Translations under genes and position numbers: made by a program
Shown here: piece by piece, positions 63,284 through 64,000 of the stretch
Layout of the letters: the number at the start of each line of letters is the position of its first letter
How positions within the stretch are numbered: position 1 is the first letter of the stretch
The notes under the pieces: model-generated
Database searches by the model: none
What the model was told of the DNA's origin: nothing
The model's input: the letters and a program-made list of their open reading frames with translations, nothing else
NCBI GenBank assembly: GCA_016742095.1
Contig: JACVCJ010000017.1
Span: 1 to 64,000 of the forward strand
Reading direction: 5' to 3'
DNA from: Bacteroidia bacterium
GTDB lineage: Bacteria > Bacteroidota > Bacteroidia > CAIKAF01
DNA: 64,000 nt

Positions 63284-63960
63284 AAAAGATGCTGATCTTT
63301 TCCCTTTTATGCCTGACAGAGGCCGCATATGCACAAAGCAGAACGATTAATATACGTTTTTTACCTGTATACGAAGGAAAAGAATTAGTACTATACCAAA
63401 AATATGCTTTCCTGGACGACAGTGTAGAATTTAGCTGTCTTAAATTTTATGTATCCCGTATACAGCTTGGTTTTGAAGATGGGAGTACAGAAGAGGTACA
63501 GGAAACTTTCCGGCTGATCGACCTGGAAGATCCGGCTTCCTGCAAAATTACACATGTGTCCAAAAAAATGACTGCGTTGCACGCTCTTCGCTTCGGACTG
63601 GGTATAGACAGCCTTACCAGCAGTTCAGGCGCTATGAGTGGGGCCCTGGATCCGGTGCACGGTATGTACTGGGCCTGGCAGAGCGGTTATATTCACTTTA
63701 AACTGGAAGGCAGCACAAAATATGCAGCATGCCGTAACGGGCATTTCCGTTTTCACCTGGGCGGTTACCGTTACCCGTTCAACAGCTGGCGCGAACGGGT
63801 TTTAGCGGTTCCGGATGCAGATACGCTTAGCGTACAGCTGGACCTTGCTCCTTTTATAAAGGCCGCCGACTTGGTCCATAGCTGCGAAGTGATGAGTCCC
63901 GGAGCCCGGGCCCTGGAGCTGGTACAGATGCTTTTACCCCAATTTACCCTGCGCCCGTGA
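63280..63960 (+). CDS. MbnP-like copper-associated protein
   Basis: A 226-aa exported protein with signal peptide MKKMLIFSLLCLTEAAYAQ. It has the MbnP pattern: LDDSVEFSCLKFYVSRIQLG, FRLIDLEDP, the signature DPVHGMYWAWQSGYIHFKLEG, a FRFHLGGYRYPF strand, and a late Cys-containing segment (DLVHSCEVMSP). MbnP works in copper handling with the diheme protein MbnH in methanotrophs; in Bacteroidota homologues the role is unproven. The start overlaps the previous stop, so it is in one operon. Confidence 0.8.
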   Translation: MKKMLIFSLLCLTEAAYAQSRTINIRFLPVYEGKELVLYQKYAFLDDSVEFSCLKFYVSRIQLGFEDGSTEEVQETFRLIDLEDPASCKITHVSKKMTALHALRFGLGIDSLTSSSGAMSGALDPVHGMYWAWQSGYIHFKLEGSTKYAACRNGHFRFHLGGYRYPFNSWRERVLAVPDADTLSVQLDLAPFIKAADLVHSCEVMSPGARALELVQMLLPQFTLRP

Positions 63961-64000
63961 AAAAAGCCGTATTGTTATCCGGTCTGTTTCTTACGCTGTT
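63957..64000 (+). CDS. Start of an exported protein, cut by the window edge
   Basis: A GTG at 63957 overlaps the MbnP-like stop (GTGA). The 14 visible codons, KKAVLLSGLFLTL after the start, are a signal peptide. In the MbnP context the next gene is often a diheme MbnH/cytochrome-c-peroxidase-like protein, but nothing here can confirm that. Confidence 0.6.
   Translation, partial: MKKAVLLSGLFLTL

Overview
The window is about 64 kb of a moderately GC-rich (roughly 50%) chromosome from a member of the Bacteroidota, most likely a Chitinophagaceae-like (Chitinophagia/Sphingobacteriia) bacterium. The support is: repeated TAnnTTTG -7 boxes just upstream of start codons, with TTG/TTTG about 19-21 bp further upstream (the primary sigma consensus of this phylum); LytS/LytTR regulators; an XrtN exosortase with its VIT-domain target; a DUF4476 protein; a T9SS-type tail relic; and a KefB-like antiporter with a USP-like tail. 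No rRNA, CRISPR array, insertion sequence or prophage is visible. One tRNA gene (Leu, anticodon TAG) is present.

Layout. 0.1-8 kb: LytS/LytTR two-component pair, cation/proton antiporter, cytochrome oxidase subunit III-like protein with a gamma-carbonic anhydrase, Nfu-type Fe-S scaffold, gatC and a DusB-type tRNA dihydrouridine synthase. 7.4-12.2 kb: a small membrane protein and winged-helix regulator, followed by the XrtN-system VIT protein and exosortase N. Both promoters carry the same palindrome (CTTTG-N5-CAAAG-TG-CTTT), so this looks like one regulon. 12-30 kb: housekeeping and envelope genes (TPR protein, CHAP hydrolase, panD, flippase-like protein, rfaE2, zinc peptidase, alaS, M23 peptidase, beta-propeller, cystathionine beta-synthase, DUF4476, a transglycosylase-like LysM protein lacking the catalytic Glu, SGNH and EEP hydrolases, rluB). 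30-40 kb: sucA-sucB, a helical protein of unknown function, clpX, clpP, tig and tRNA-Leu. 39.8-46.5 kb: a tetR-tolC-MFP-RND efflux operon with a perfect inverted repeat in front of tetR. 46.7-50.9 kb: a universal stress protein, a secreted protein and valS.

51-55 kb is an accessory region. Two overlapping, clearly AT-rich genes encode a soluble protein with two R-x4-H (HEPN-type RNase) motifs and a membrane-anchored coiled-coil partner. Next come a broken regulator remnant carrying a REP-like palindrome, a HigB/HigA-type toxin-antitoxin pair and a candidate structured small RNA with its own promoter and terminator. The two-gene HEPN module is the best candidate for an undescribed (defence-like) system here.

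55-64 kb: small lipoproteins and DUF families, a DUF4157 (eCIS core) protein with a nuclease-like C-terminus, and an ECF sigma / membrane protein / Spy-like sensor / MbnP operon that probably concerns copper and runs off the right edge.
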